DNA of 64,000 bases from Actinomycetes bacterium (GCA_021850325.1 JAJZMF010000027.1:138307-202306), one strand, 5' to 3'; positions 23,901-33,064 are shown, counted from the stretch's first letter. The notes: generated by a model not told the origin, from the sequence alone. Numbers and translations are program-made.

Positions 23901-24530
23901 GTGCCCGTCGACGTACCGGTCTACCCTGTCGCGCTGTTGCCCGCCGGGCGAGCCTGCCTGGTGGTGGGGGGCGGCGCAGTGGCCGCACGCAAGGCGGCGG
24001 GGCTCGTGCAGGCCGGAGCCATCGTCCACGTGGTGGCGACCGAGGTGCGCGCCCCGATGAGAGGGGTCCCCGGCTTGGCCCGGGTGGAGGAACGGCCCTA
24101 CCGGCGGGGCGAGGTCGCTTCGTACTGGCTGGCCGTGGCCGCTACGGGAGACCCGGCCGCCAACCGTGCCGTCTTCGAGGACGGCGAGGCGGCACGGGTC
24201 TGGGTGAACTCGGCCGACGACCCGCAAAGGTGCTCGTTCATCCTGCCTGCGGTGGCCAGGCAGGGGCCCGTGGCCGTCGCGGTGACGACATCGGGGCACA
24301 GCCCGGCGCTGGCATCGTTCCTCAGGGCGCACGTGGAGCAGCAGATGGGCCCCGAACTGGAGGAGCTGGCCGAGCTCCTCTCGGAGCTGCGGGCCAGGCT
24401 GAAGGAGCAGGGTAGGAGCACCGAAAGCATCGATTGGCGGCCCGCACTGAGTTGGGCCATGCTCGACCTGATCCGAGAAGGACGCCGAGCGGAAGCAAAG
24501 GAGCGCCTCGAGGCGTGTCTGTCGCAGTAG
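23901..24530 (+). CDS. Precorrin-2 dehydrogenase / sirohydrochlorin ferrochelatase-like protein
   Basis: A 209-residue protein matching the N-terminal CysG / Met8 / SirC domain, which oxidises precorrin-2 to sirohydrochlorin with NAD+. Rossmann motif LVVGGGAVAARKAAGLVQAGA; then VNSADDPQRCSFILPAV and VAVTTSGHSPALASFLR, both family blocks. Whether it also inserts iron is not certain. GTG 23901 follows rex by 6 bases, and the 3' end overlaps hemA by 16 bases, so the genes are co-transcribed. With the CobA domain encoded downstream it supplies siroheme. Confidence 0.88.
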   Translation: MPVDVPVYPVALLPAGRACLVVGGGAVAARKAAGLVQAGAIVHVVATEVRAPMRGVPGLARVEERPYRRGEVASYWLAVAATGDPAANRAVFEDGEAARVWVNSADDPQRCSFILPAVARQGPVAVAVTTSGHSPALASFLRAHVEQQMGPELEELAELLSELRARLKEQGRSTESIDWRPALSWAMLDLIREGRRAEAKERLEACLSQ

Positions 24531-25786
24531 TGGGGGTCAACCATCGGACGCTCCCCCTGGGGGCGCTCGAACCCCTCATCATCTCCCACGGGCACCTGCC
24601 CAAGGCACTTGCCGACCTGTCCTCGCGGCCCCACCTCCAGGAGGTGGTGCTCCTCTCCACGTGCATGCGCACGGAGGTGTACGCGGTGGTGAGCCGGTTC
24701 CACGCCGCCATGGCCGACATCAGGGACTTCCTGGCCACCTGGAGCGGCCAGGCTCCCGATGCCTTCACGGACCACCTCTACAGCTACTTCGACAGCGCCG
24801 CGGTCAGCCACCTCTTCCGGGTCGCCAGCGGCCTCGACTCCGCGTCCCTGGGCGAGCCCGAGGTCCTGGGGCAGGTGCGAGGGGCGGCCGAAGTGGCGCA
24901 CAGGGAGGGGTCGTCGGGACCGGTGCTGGCGGCGGCTTTCCGTCATGCCCTGGTGGTGGGCAAGCGTGCCCGGAGCGAGACGATGATCTCACGGGGCACG
25001 ACGTCGCTCTCCTATGCCGCAGTGGAGCTGGCAGGGGTCGCCCTGGGCGGGCTGGAGGGCAAGAGCGCCCTGGTCCTGGGCAGCGGGGAGGTGGGTGCCG
25101 CTGCGGCGCGGGCCCTGGTGGGGGCGACAGGCGCGCAGGGCCGCGTGGTGATCGCCAACCGCACCCGATCGCGTGCTGAGCGCCTGGCCGAGGCGATAGG
25201 CGCCGTCGCCTCAGGGTGGGCCGAGGCCCGCACCGAGCTCTCCCGGGCGGACGTGGTCGTGTGCGCCGCGGCCGGTGAGGCGGCGGCGGTGACCGCCGGG
25301 AACGTGGGGCGGGCGCTCACGGGCCGGCAGGGACGGCCCCTGTACCTGGTCGACCTGGCAGTACCCCGCAGTGTCGACCCTTCCGTGGGGGAGATGGCCG
25401 GCGTCACCCTGGTCGACATGGACGGGATCGCGTCCTTCGTGGCCGGCCGGGTGGACGAGCGCCGGGCGGAGGTACCTGCGGTGGAGCACATTGTGGCCGA
25501 GGAGCTCGACCGGTACGGGGCGACGGTGGCCGAGAGGGCCGTGGCGCCCCTGGTCGCCTCGCTGCACGAGCGGGCCGAGCTGGCCCGGGCGGCCGAGGTC
25601 GACCGGGTGAGGGCCCGCCTCGGGCACCTCGGTGCGGACGACCTGGAAGCGGTCGAGCTCCTCACCCGGCGCCTGGTGGCCAAGCTCATCCACGAGCCGA
25701 CCGTCAACCTCAAGGCCGCCGCCGGTACGACCAGGGGGGAGCTGTTGGCGGACGCCTTCCGCGAGCTCTTCCGCCTGGAGCCCTAG
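24515..25786 (+). CDS. hemA: Glutamyl-tRNA reductase
   Basis: A 423-residue NADPH-dependent enzyme converting glutamyl-tRNA to glutamate-1-semialdehyde, the first committed step of tetrapyrrole synthesis. GVNHRTLPL opens the catalytic domain, and the thioester cysteine is Cys50 in LLSTCMRTEVYAV. The NADPH domain has VLGSGEVGAAAARAL, and IANRTRSRAERLAE follows. A C-terminal dimerisation helix follows. GTG 24515 overlaps the upstream sirC-like gene, which gives exactly the canonical N-terminus; the frame's earlier start lies inside that gene. Confidence 0.96.
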   Translation: MSVAVVGVNHRTLPLGALEPLIISHGHLPKALADLSSRPHLQEVVLLSTCMRTEVYAVVSRFHAAMADIRDFLATWSGQAPDAFTDHLYSYFDSAAVSHLFRVASGLDSASLGEPEVLGQVRGAAEVAHREGSSGPVLAAAFRHALVVGKRARSETMISRGTTSLSYAAVELAGVALGGLEGKSALVLGSGEVGAAAARALVGATGAQGRVVIANRTRSRAERLAEAIGAVASGWAEARTELSRADVVVCAAAGEAAAVTAGNVGRALTGRQGRPLYLVDLAVPRSVDPSVGEMAGVTLVDMDGIASFVAGRVDERRAEVPAVEHIVAEELDRYGATVAERAVAPLVASLHERAELARAAEVDRVRARLGHLGADDLEAVELLTRRLVAKLIHEPTVNLKAAAGTTRGELLADAFRELFRLEP

Positions 25787-26715
25787 TGCGGCTGAGGCTG
25801 GCCACCAGGGCGAGCGAGCTGGCGGTCTGGCAGGCCGAGCGCGTGGCGTCGTTGCTGCGTGCCGCCCATCCGGCCCTGGAGGTGGCCCTGGTGGCCGTCT
25901 CCACGACCGGTGACCGCCGGCCGGAGGTGCCGGTGTGGGAGATGGGCGGCCGGGGCGTGTTCGTCGCCGACGTCCAGGCTCAGGTCCTGGAGGGCAGGGC
26001 GGACGCCGCCGTCCACTCCGCCAAGGACCTCCAGCCGCTGACCGCGCCCGGCCTGGTGCTGGCGGCTCTTCCCGAGCGGGCTGACCGCCGGGACGTCCTC
26101 GTCGGGAGCCGCCTGGCCGACCTGGCCCCAGGGGCGCTGGTCGCCACCGGCAGCCAGCGACGGAGGGCGCAGCTCGCCCACCTGCGACCGGACCTCGACT
26201 TCACGGGCCTGCGGGGCAATATCGGGACCCGTCTGGGCAAGGTGCCGCCCGGGGGAGCCGTGCTGGTGGCGGCGGCGGCCCTCCAACGGCTCGGCCTGCA
26301 GCCCTCGCCGTCGGAAACGCTGGCCGAAGAGGTGATGTTGCCCCAGGTGGGGCAGGGGGCGATCGCCGTCGAGTGCCGGGGGGACGACAGGACGACCCGG
26401 AGCCTGCTGGAGGCCGTCGACGACGCGGTGGTGCGCGCCGAGGTGGAGGCGGAGCGGGCGTTCCTCGCCACCATCGGTGGGGGCTGTGACCTGCCCGTGG
26501 CCGGGTCGGCGGTGCTCGGGCCCGCTGGCAGCCTGGTGATGACGGGCCTGCTCGCCGCTACCGACGGGCGTGAGCTCGTACGCAGGTGGGAGGAGGGCGG
26601 GCCATCGGAGGCGGCCGCCCTCGGGGGCCGGGTCGCCCGCTCGGTCCTCGACGGTGGCGGCCGGGCGCTCCTGGCCGGCGGCGGGCCGGTACGCCCATCA
26701 GGGGAGCCGCGGTGA
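25786..26715 (+). CDS. hemC: Porphobilinogen deaminase (hydroxymethylbilane synthase)
   Basis: A 309-residue enzyme joining four porphobilinogens into hydroxymethylbilane. LRLATRASELAVWQA at the start, HSAKDLQP in the active site, and the dipyrromethane-cofactor cysteine Cys234 in GGGCDLPVA. GTG 25786 shares its G with the hemA stop codon TAG, a one-base overlap. GTGA overlap with the following cobA/hemD gene. Confidence 0.95.
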   Translation: MRLRLATRASELAVWQAERVASLLRAAHPALEVALVAVSTTGDRRPEVPVWEMGGRGVFVADVQAQVLEGRADAAVHSAKDLQPLTAPGLVLAALPERADRRDVLVGSRLADLAPGALVATGSQRRRAQLAHLRPDLDFTGLRGNIGTRLGKVPPGGAVLVAAAALQRLGLQPSPSETLAEEVMLPQVGQGAIAVECRGDDRTTRSLLEAVDDAVVRAEVEAERAFLATIGGGCDLPVAGSAVLGPAGSLVMTGLLAATDGRELVRRWEEGGPSEAAALGGRVARSVLDGGGRALLAGGGPVRPSGEPR

Positions 26716-28271
26716 CCACCGCCCCGGTGCCCGGCCGGGCCGGGCCGGCAGGCCCCGACGGCGCGCCGGGGGCGCAGGGCATGGTGGCCCTGGTGGGGGC
26801 GGGCCCGGGGGACCCGGGCCTGCTGACCGTCCGGGGTGCGCAGCTCCTGGCCCGGGCCGATGTCGTCGTCCACGACAGGCTCACCGACCCCAGCCTGCTC
26901 GGCCTCGCCCCGGCGGGTGCGGAGAGGGTGGACGTAGGCAAGCAGCCCGACGACCGGGGCGACCAGGAGGCGATAAACGCCCTCCTCGTGGAGCGCGCCC
27001 GGGCCGGGGCCCGGGTGGTGAGGCTGAAGGGCGGCGACCCCTTCGTCTTCGGGCGGGGCGGTGAGGAGGCCCTGGCGTTGGAGGCCGAGGGCATCCCTTA
27101 CGAGGTGGTGCCCGGGGTGAGCTCGTCCGTGGCCGCCCCGGCCTATGCCGGCGTCCCGGTGACCCACAGGGGCATCGTCACCTCGTTCACGGTCGCCGCC
27201 GGTCATACCCGCTCCGTGGAGGCGTCCGCCGGCGACGGGGGGACCAATTGGGAAGCCCTGGCGGCCACCGGGGGCACCATCGTGGTGCTCATGGGAGCCG
27301 CTCACCGGGCGCGGATCGCCGCCAGGCTGATGGCGGGTGGCCTGCCCGCCTCGACCCCCGTGGCCGCTGTGCAGTGGGGCACCGAGCCGTACCAGGTGGA
27401 CGTGCGCACCACCCTGGGCGAGCTCGGTTCAGTGCCCCTCTCCCCTCCTGTGACCATGGTGATCGGCGAGGTGGCGGCCCTGCGCCTCGGCTGGTACCGC
27501 AGCGGGCCACTGGCCGGGCGCACGGTGGTCGTGACGCGGGGCCGTCACCAGAGCGGCGAGCTGGCCACCAGGTTGCGCGATGCGGGCGCGCGGCCCCTCG
27601 AGGTCCCGGTGATCGCCCTGGCGCCTGCAGCCGACGGGGGGCGCGCCATGGCGGAGGCGGTGGCCGGCCTGGCCCCGGGTGCCCCGTCACGGTACGCCTG
27701 GGTGGTGTTCAGCTCGGCCAACGCCGTGGACCACTTCTTTGCCGCTCTCCCCGATGTCCGCTGGCTGGCCGGGGTGGGCGTGGCTGCTGTGGGGCCGGCA
27801 ACTGCGGGCAGTCTTGCGGCGCGCCACCTGGTGGCCGACCTGGTCCCCCCTGAGCACAGCGCCAGGGGCATGGTCGAGGTGTTCCCTGGAGCAGCGGGCC
27901 CCACGGTCCCGGCGCGTGCCCTGTTGCCCCAGGCAGCGGGGGCGAGAGCGGACCTGGCCCGGGGCCTGGAGGCCAAAGGCTGGGCCGTGCACGCCGTGGA
28001 GGCCTACCGGACCGTGCGGGCGCACGCGCCCGACGAGCTGCTGGCGGCGGCGGCCCGAGCCGACGCCGTGTGCTTCGCCTCGCCGTCCGCCGTCGACAGC
28101 TACCTCGACCAGGCTCGTCGGGCCGGGGTGGGGACCGCACCGGTCGTGGCCTGTATCGGGCCCACGACGGCGCGAGCCGCTCGGGCGGCCGGGCTCCATG
28201 TGGCCCTGCAGGCCGGCGAGCACACCGTGCAGGGCCTGGTGGACGAGCTGGTGGGGCTCCTGGGCCGTTAG
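26712..28271 (+). CDS. Fused uroporphyrinogen-III C-methyltransferase and uroporphyrinogen-III synthase
   Basis: A 519-residue two-enzyme fusion. The N-terminal half (about 24-270) is SUMT/CobA: VALVGAGPGDPGLLTVRG, VVHDRL, RLKGGDPFVFGRGGEE and YEVVPGVSSSVAAPAYAGVP, which methylates uroporphyrinogen III to precorrin-2. The C-terminal half (about 275-519) is HemD-like: AGRTVVVTRG..., WVVFSSANAVDHFF and VACIGPTTARAARAAGL, which cyclises hydroxymethylbilane. Such fusions are usual in Actinobacteria. GTG 26712 overlaps the hemC stop (GTGA). It is the last gene before a 463-bp gap with strong hairpins. Confidence 0.92.
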   Translation: MTTAPVPGRAGPAGPDGAPGAQGMVALVGAGPGDPGLLTVRGAQLLARADVVVHDRLTDPSLLGLAPAGAERVDVGKQPDDRGDQEAINALLVERARAGARVVRLKGGDPFVFGRGGEEALALEAEGIPYEVVPGVSSSVAAPAYAGVPVTHRGIVTSFTVAAGHTRSVEASAGDGGTNWEALAATGGTIVVLMGAAHRARIAARLMAGGLPASTPVAAVQWGTEPYQVDVRTTLGELGSVPLSPPVTMVIGEVAALRLGWYRSGPLAGRTVVVTRGRHQSGELATRLRDAGARPLEVPVIALAPAADGGRAMAEAVAGLAPGAPSRYAWVVFSSANAVDHFFAALPDVRWLAGVGVAAVGPATAGSLAARHLVADLVPPEHSARGMVEVFPGAAGPTVPARALLPQAAGARADLARGLEAKGWAVHAVEAYRTVRAHAPDELLAAAARADAVCFASPSAVDSYLDQARRAGVGTAPVVACIGPTTARAARAAGLHVALQAGEHTVQGLVDELVGLLGR

Positions 28272-28313
28272 CGCCCGGGCCCCTGCCCCGGGGTGGGCGG
28301 CCTCAGGTGGTAC

Positions 28314-28348
28314 CCGGCCGCGGCCACCACCCCTGTGGCCACGGCCGG
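28314..28348 (+). terminator. Hairpin terminator after cobA/hemD
   Basis: Inverted repeat with about 14 paired positions and one mismatch (CCGGCCGCGGCCAC against GTGGCCACGGCCGG) and a 7-base loop, 43 bases after the stop codon. There is no T-tract, as is common for actinobacterial terminators. Confidence 0.5.
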
Positions 28349-28722
28349 GGCCTCTGTGCCCGGGCGCGGAGGCTGAGCGGTGCCTGCTCCCCGTGAGCTC
28401 GCGCCAAGCCCGCCAGGCAACTTGTCCCAGGAGCAGGAGCGCCGGCTGTAGCGAACGCGCCCGGGAACGTGTGGGCGAACGAGCCCCAGAGAACGGGGTG
28501 GGCGGGCACCGCCCAGGAACTGGCCGCTGCTGAAGGGCCGGGGCCGGGGCCGGGGCCCCCGCTCTGCCTGCTCCCCGCCGGCGCCGGCCTGCTCCCAGCA
28601 GTTTGGCCTCACGCAGCCGAACGTACGGCTGGGTGGCAGCCGTCCGGTAGGGGCCAAGGTCCCGGTCGTGGCGGGCCTCGCCACGAGGCCGAGCGCCCGG
28701 GGCCATGTGGGCCGGGCCGGGC

Positions 28723-28728
28723 TAGCCT
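28723..28728 (+). promoter_or_regulatory. -10 box of the predicted leaderless hemB gene
   Basis: TAGCCT ends 6 bases before ATG 28735. Confidence 0.5.
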
Positions 28729-28734
28729 GGACGT

Positions 28735-29718
28735 ATGGCCTTCCCTCAGACGCGCATGCGCCGGCTGAGGCGTTCACCGGTCCTGCGGGACATGCTGGCC
28801 GAGACGTCCCTGTCCCCGAAGGACCTCGTCGCCCCGCTCTTCGTGCGCCAGGGCGCCGATGCCCCCCAGCCTGTCCCGTCGTTGCCCGGCGTCGTCCAGC
28901 ACACCACCGAGTCCCTGGTGAAGGAGGCACGCCGCCTCCAGGGCCTGGGCGTGCCCGCGATCATGCTCTTCGGGGTGCCCGAGACCAAGGACGCCCAGGG
29001 CAGCCAGGCGTGGGCCCGGGAAGGGGTGGTCCAGGTAGCCCTGAGGGCCCTGCGCCACGAACTGGGCGACGACATGGTCGTCATGGCCGACCTGTGCCTG
29101 GACGAGTACACCGACCATGGCCACTGCGGGCTGGTACGGGCCGATGGCCGGGTGGACAACGACACCACGCTGGAGCTCTATGCCCGCGTGGCCCTGGCCC
29201 AGGCCGACGCCGGGGCGCACGTCGTGGCTCCCTCCGGCATGATGGACGGGCAGGTGGCAGCCATTCGTGCCGCCCTCGACGGCGGTGGCCACGACGAGGT
29301 GGCGGTCCTGGCCTACGCGGCCAAGTTCGCCTCGGCGCTGTACGGGCCCTTCCGCGACGCGGTCGACGTGACCATCGCCGGCGGCGGTGACCGACGGGGC
29401 TACCAGCAGGACTACCGCAACCGGCGTGAGGCGTTGCGGGAGGTGGCCCTGGACGTGGCCGAGGGGGCGGACATGGTGATGGTGAAGCCGGCCGTCACCT
29501 ACCTCGACGTTGTCGCCGCTGTACGCCAGGCCGTCGACGTGCCCCTGGCCGCTTACCATGTGAGCGGCGAGTACGCCATGGTCAAGGCCGCGGCAGCCAA
29601 CGGCTGGGTCGACGGGCCGGCGGTGGCGGTGGAGCAGCTGGTAGCGGTGAAACGCGCCGGGGCGGACATGGTCCTCACCTACTTCGCAGGCGAGGTGGCC
29701 GAGATCCTCGCCGCCTGA
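28735..29718 (+). CDS. hemB: Porphobilinogen synthase (delta-aminolevulinic acid dehydratase)
   Basis: A 327-residue enzyme condensing two 5-aminolevulinates to porphobilinogen. Metal-site region DLCLDEYTDHGHCG has Asp where zinc enzymes have the second of three cysteines, which suggests a magnesium-type or mixed metal site, as in many actinobacteria. Active-site lysines are in YAAKFAS and MVKPA. The gene has its own promoter-like hexamer, so it can be expressed apart from hemACD. hemL begins 3 bases after its stop. Confidence 0.96.
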   Translation: MAFPQTRMRRLRRSPVLRDMLAETSLSPKDLVAPLFVRQGADAPQPVPSLPGVVQHTTESLVKEARRLQGLGVPAIMLFGVPETKDAQGSQAWAREGVVQVALRALRHELGDDMVVMADLCLDEYTDHGHCGLVRADGRVDNDTTLELYARVALAQADAGAHVVAPSGMMDGQVAAIRAALDGGGHDEVAVLAYAAKFASALYGPFRDAVDVTIAGGGDRRGYQQDYRNRREALREVALDVAEGADMVMVKPAVTYLDVVAAVRQAVDVPLAAYHVSGEYAMVKAAAANGWVDGPAVAVEQLVAVKRAGADMVLTYFAGEVAEILAA

Positions 29719-29721
29719 GCA

Positions 29722-30990
29722 ATGAGCACCAACCGGTCCTGGTACGAGCGGGCAAGCGTCGTCTCGCCCGGTGGGGTCAACTCACCTGTCCGCGCTTTCA
29801 AGTCCGTGGGGGGGACGCCCTACTTCGTCGAGCGGGGACAGGGCGCCCACGTGTTCGACGTGGAAGGCAACCGCTACATCGACTACGTGCAGTCCTACGG
29901 GGCGAGCGTGCTCGGCCACGCCCACCCCCGGGTAGTCGAAGCCGTGCAGAGGGCGGCGGCCAAGGGGACCACGTTCGGGGCGCCGACACCGGGCGAGGTG
30001 CTCCTGGCCGAGGAGATCTGTTCCCGGGTCCCGGGCTGTGACGTCGTCAGGCTGGTGAGCAGCGGCACCGAAGCGGCCATGTCGGCGGTCCGGGTCGCCC
30101 GGGGGGCCACCGGGCGGGACCGGGTGGTCGTCTTCGCCGGCTGCTACCACGGCCACAGTGACGGTCTCCTGGCCGGCGGTGGGAGCGGTGTGGCCACCCT
30201 GGGCCTGCCCGCATCGGCCGGCGTGACCCGGGCAGCCGTGGCCGAGACGGTGGTCGTCCCCTACAACGTGGTGCCCGAGCTGGGCCCGGAGGTGGCCGCC
30301 GTCGTCGTGGAACCGGTCGCGGCCAACATGGGCCTGGTACCGCCGGCGCCGGGGTTCCTGGAGGGCCTGCGCGAGGCCTGCACCAGGGCAGGTGCGTTGT
30401 TGGTGTTCGACGAGGTCATAACCGGCTTCCGGGTCGGCCCCGGTGGCGCGTCCACCCTCTTCGGTGTCACGCCGGACCTGTGGTGCTTCGGTAAGACCGT
30501 CGGGGGAGGCCTGCCCCTCGCCGCTTTCGGGGGCCGGCGTGACCTCATGGAGCAGCTGGCCCCGCTGGGGCCCATCTACCAGGCAGGGACGCTGTCGGGC
30601 AACCCGCTCGCCACCGCAGCCGGCCTCGCCGTCCTCTCCGCCCTGGACGAAGAGGCCTACGAGCAGCTGTCGGCCTACGCGTCCCGCCTTGCCACCGGGA
30701 TGGAGGCCGTCTGCAGGGAGGCGGGCCTGGCCGTCACGGTGCCCGTGGCGGGCCCGCTCGTCGGCATCTTCTTCGGGGACCGGCCGGTCCGGGACTACGA
30801 CGGGGCCAGGGCGTCGGCTGCCACCGGCCTCTACCCGGGCTTCATGCACGGGCTTCTGGAGCGAGGTGTGGCCATCGCCCCCGGCCCGTACGAGATCCTC
30901 TTCCCGAGCCTGGCCCACGACGAGGCCGACCTGGCTTCGACCCTGGAGGCAGTAGCCGCTGTGGTGGCGGCCCTCTCCGCCCGTTCCTGA
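29722..30990 (+). CDS. hemL: Glutamate-1-semialdehyde 2,1-aminomutase
   Basis: A 422-residue PLP enzyme that isomerises glutamate-1-semialdehyde to 5-aminolevulinate, linking HemA to HemB. SPGGVNSPVRAFKSVGGTP near the N-terminus, SSGTEAAMSAVR binding PLP phosphate, FDEVITGFR, and the Schiff-base Lys258 in CFGKTVGGGLP. ATG 29722 is 3 bases after the hemB stop, so the two form an operon. With hemA, hemC and hemD this completes the C5 route to uroporphyrinogen III. Confidence 0.96.
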   Translation: MSTNRSWYERASVVSPGGVNSPVRAFKSVGGTPYFVERGQGAHVFDVEGNRYIDYVQSYGASVLGHAHPRVVEAVQRAAAKGTTFGAPTPGEVLLAEEICSRVPGCDVVRLVSSGTEAAMSAVRVARGATGRDRVVVFAGCYHGHSDGLLAGGGSGVATLGLPASAGVTRAAVAETVVVPYNVVPELGPEVAAVVVEPVAANMGLVPPAPGFLEGLREACTRAGALLVFDEVITGFRVGPGGASTLFGVTPDLWCFGKTVGGGLPLAAFGGRRDLMEQLAPLGPIYQAGTLSGNPLATAAGLAVLSALDEEAYEQLSAYASRLATGMEAVCREAGLAVTVPVAGPLVGIFFGDRPVRDYDGARASAATGLYPGFMHGLLERGVAIAPGPYEILFPSLAHDEADLASTLEAVAAVVAALSARS

Positions 30991-31043
30991 ACCGGGCCGC
31001 CCCGGCGGCCCGGGGTGGCACGGGGGCCGGTGGCCCCGCCCGC

Positions 31044-32342
31044 TCAGGCGGCCGCCCGTCCCCCCTTGGCCCGGGCGATGGCCACCAGGGCCTTGTAGGC
31101 GGCCTCCGCCGGTCCTACCTCGTCCGGCCGCAGCATGTTGGACATGATGCGCAGTGCCCACTCCATGACCGGGCGGCTGTGCATGCCGGCGTAGGTGCAG
31201 GCCCGCATCACCTCCGGGCGGCTGATCGCCCGCACAAAGCCACGGGCCACGCGGTAGTAGGTGCCGTAGCGCTCCTCCAGGCGCTGCTCGTAGAGCGCAA
31301 GGGCTCCCGGGCCACCGCCCGAGAGGGCCTCGTTGAGCACCTCGGCTGCGATGCGCCCGGTCTCGTAGCCGTAGGCGATGCCTTCCCCGTTGAAGGGGTT
31401 GATGGTGCCGCTGGCGTCACCCACGACGAGGTGGGACGGACCGGAGCGGGGCCCGACGGAGAGGCCCATGGGCAGGCGGCCCCCGGTCGCCGGGCCGAGC
31501 GAGGTCTCGGGCCTGATGCCCCAGGACTCGGGGACGAAGCGGGTGAACGCCTCCAGGAGCTGCGTGGTGTTGGCGCCTTTCCAGGTGTCGGAGGTCGTGA
31601 GCAGGCCCACTCCGACGTTGACCCGGCCGTCGCCCAGCGGGAAGACCCACCCGTAGCCGGGCATGGAGCGGCCCGCGCCGTCCCTGATGTCGAGCCAGGA
31701 GTCGATCCAGGGCTCATCGTGGCGGGGCGAGGCCCAGTAGCCGCGCAGGGCCATGCCCTGGGGGAGCCGCCGGTTGCGCTGGTTGCCCAGCGACCGGCCG
31801 AACCGGGAGTGGGCGCCGTCTGCGACCACCACGTAGCGGGCCGTGATGACCCCGCTGTAGCCGTCGTCGCCCCGGGTCTCGGTGCGGGCCCCCACGAGCC
31901 TGTCACCGTCCATGACCGGCTCGACGGCCTCGGTGTGCTGCCACAGCGTCGCCCCGGCCTTGGCCGCGTTGCCCGCCACCAGGCCGTCGAGGTCCTTGCG
32001 GGTGATGACGAAGCCGTGACGGGGCAGGCCGGCGACCTCGGGCCAGGCGAGCTCCAGGGTGCGCCCGAAGGCGTGCGAGCGCAGGCCGTTGTAGCGGTGG
32101 CCCGTCGTCAGCTCATGGCCCAGGCCCATGTCCTCCAGCTGGCGGACCGAGCGCGGAGTGAGCCCGTCACCACAGGTCTTCTCCCTGGGGAAGCCCTTGC
32201 GCTCGACCAGCACCACCTCGTGGCCGGCATTGGCCAGCCAGTAGGCGCACGAGGAGCCACCGGGCCCGGCACCGATCACCAGGACGTCGCAACGGGACGT
32301 ACCACCTCCGGGCGGCTGGGGCATGGGTGTAGGGGGGGTCAT
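31044..32342 (-). CDS. Geranylgeranyl-reductase-family flavoprotein (menaquinone reductase MenJ-like)
   Basis: A 432-residue FAD-dependent oxidoreductase. The FAD-binding VLVIGAGPGGSSCAYWLANAG (about 20-40) is followed by VERKGFPREKTCGDGLTPRS, where the KxCGDGLTP block marks the geranylgeranyl reductase family. VGDASGTINPFNGEGIAYG is the second FAD motif. In mycobacteria MenJ (Rv0561c) saturates one isoprene unit of menaquinone. The position divergent from nuoA supports a role in modifying the quinone used by complex I. ATG 32342 has GGAGG upstream. Confidence 0.85.
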   Translation of the reverse strand: MTPPTPMPQPPGGGTSRCDVLVIGAGPGGSSCAYWLANAGHEVVLVERKGFPREKTCGDGLTPRSVRQLEDMGLGHELTTGHRYNGLRSHAFGRTLELAWPEVAGLPRHGFVITRKDLDGLVAGNAAKAGATLWQHTEAVEPVMDGDRLVGARTETRGDDGYSGVITARYVVVADGAHSRFGRSLGNQRNRRLPQGMALRGYWASPRHDEPWIDSWLDIRDGAGRSMPGYGWVFPLGDGRVNVGVGLLTTSDTWKGANTTQLLEAFTRFVPESWGIRPETSLGPATGGRLPMGLSVGPRSGPSHLVVGDASGTINPFNGEGIAYGYETGRIAAEVLNEALSGGGPGALALYEQRLEERYGTYYRVARGFVRAISRPEVMRACTYAGMHSRPVMEWALRIMSNMLRPDEVGPAEAAYKALVAIARAKGGRAAA

Positions 32343-32485
32343 CGGCCTCCGCTGCTGCTGACCGGGCCACCGGTTGGCGGCGCACGCTGAGCAGATGCTA
32401 CCCGTAGCCCCCGGCGAAGCCGGCGGCCCCGCCCTTCGTGAGGTGCCCCCGGGCCCCCAATATGTGCCGGAGGCACGACCAGCGC

Positions 32486-32491
32486 TAGCCT
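32486..32491 (+). promoter_or_regulatory. -10 box of the nuo operon
   Basis: TAGCCT ends 9 bases before ATG 32501. It is the only promoter-like element seen upstream of the 14-gene operon. No Rex operator is visible between it and the divergent flavoprotein gene. Confidence 0.5.
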
Positions 32492-32500
32492 GGCCATCCG

Positions 32501-33064
32501 ATGGACCAGTACCTGCCCATCCTTCTGATCGTTGTCCTGGCGACCGGCTTTGCCGTCGTGTCGTTCATCGCCTCCAAGGTGCTCGGCCCGGGTGGCCGGC
32601 TCAACCCGGCCAAGCTGGGCCCTTACGAGTCGGGCATCGCCCCCCACCGGGAGCCGGCTCCGCGCTTCCCTGTCCGCTTCTACCTGGTGGCGATGATCTT
32701 CATCATCTTCGACATCGAGGTCGTGTTCCTCTATCCCTTCGCCGTGATGGCTCAGCAGCTGTCGACGTTCGGCCTGGTCGAGATGGCGTCGTTCGCAGTC
32801 GTGGTGTTCATAGCGTTCGCCTACCTCGTGTCGGAGGGGGCGCTGGACTGGGGCCCGGCGAAGAGGTTGGGCAGCCGGTCCGGGGCACCTGTCCGGACCA
32901 TCAGCTCCACGGTGCGCAGGGTCGGTAGGCCCGGGGTGCAGGCCCAGCAGCGCCTGGCCCCCGGTGGCCCTGCGGCTCACGACCACGACGAGGAGCAGCA
33001 CCTGGCAACCACCTCTTCCGTTCCCGCCACCGAGGGACCGGCCGGCTCGAGCGAGGGCAACTGA
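32501..33064 (+). CDS. nuoA: NADH-quinone oxidoreductase subunit A
   Basis: A 187-residue membrane subunit with three membrane helices. The signature [14 protein letters not shown] (67-80) includes Asp71 and Glu73 near the quinone channel, and PYESG (41-45) forms the loop that contacts NuoD. The C-terminal 65 residues or so are a soluble, Gly/His-rich extension that E. coli NuoA lacks. The stop overlaps nuoB by one base (TGATG). First gene of the operon. Confidence 0.95.
   Translation: MDQYLPILLIVVLATGFAVVSFIASKVLGPGGRLNPAKLGPYESGIAPHREPAPRFPVRFYLVAMIFIIFDIEVVFLYPFAVMAQQLSTFGLVEMASFAVVVFIAFAYLVSEGALDWGPAKRLGSRSGAPVRTISSTVRRVGRPGVQAQQRLAPGGPAAHDHDEEQHLATTSSVPATEGPAGSSEGN

Larger units (their letters stand above)
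28272..28734. other. 463-bp intergenic region between cobA/hemD and hemB
   Basis: No convincing gene on either strand. It holds a terminator-like hairpin at 28314-28348, nested inside a wider perfect 9-bp inverted repeat (GCGCCCGGG at about 28271, CCCGGGCGC at about 28359). GGGGCC-type repeats lie around 28540-28560, and the hemB -10 box is at its right end. I looked for RNase P, tmRNA, SRP RNA and cobalamin-riboswitch signatures and found none. Confidence 0.6.

Noticed and set aside
28272-28734. RNase P RNA, tmRNA or cobalamin riboswitch in the hemD-hemB gap
   Set aside because: None of their conserved sequence blocks is present on either strand; only hairpins and GGGGCC-type repeats are seen.
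32343-32500. A Rex operator upstream of nuoA
   Set aside because: No TTGTGA-N6-TCACAA-like repeat is visible, although Rex commonly controls respiratory operons and rex is 9 kb away.
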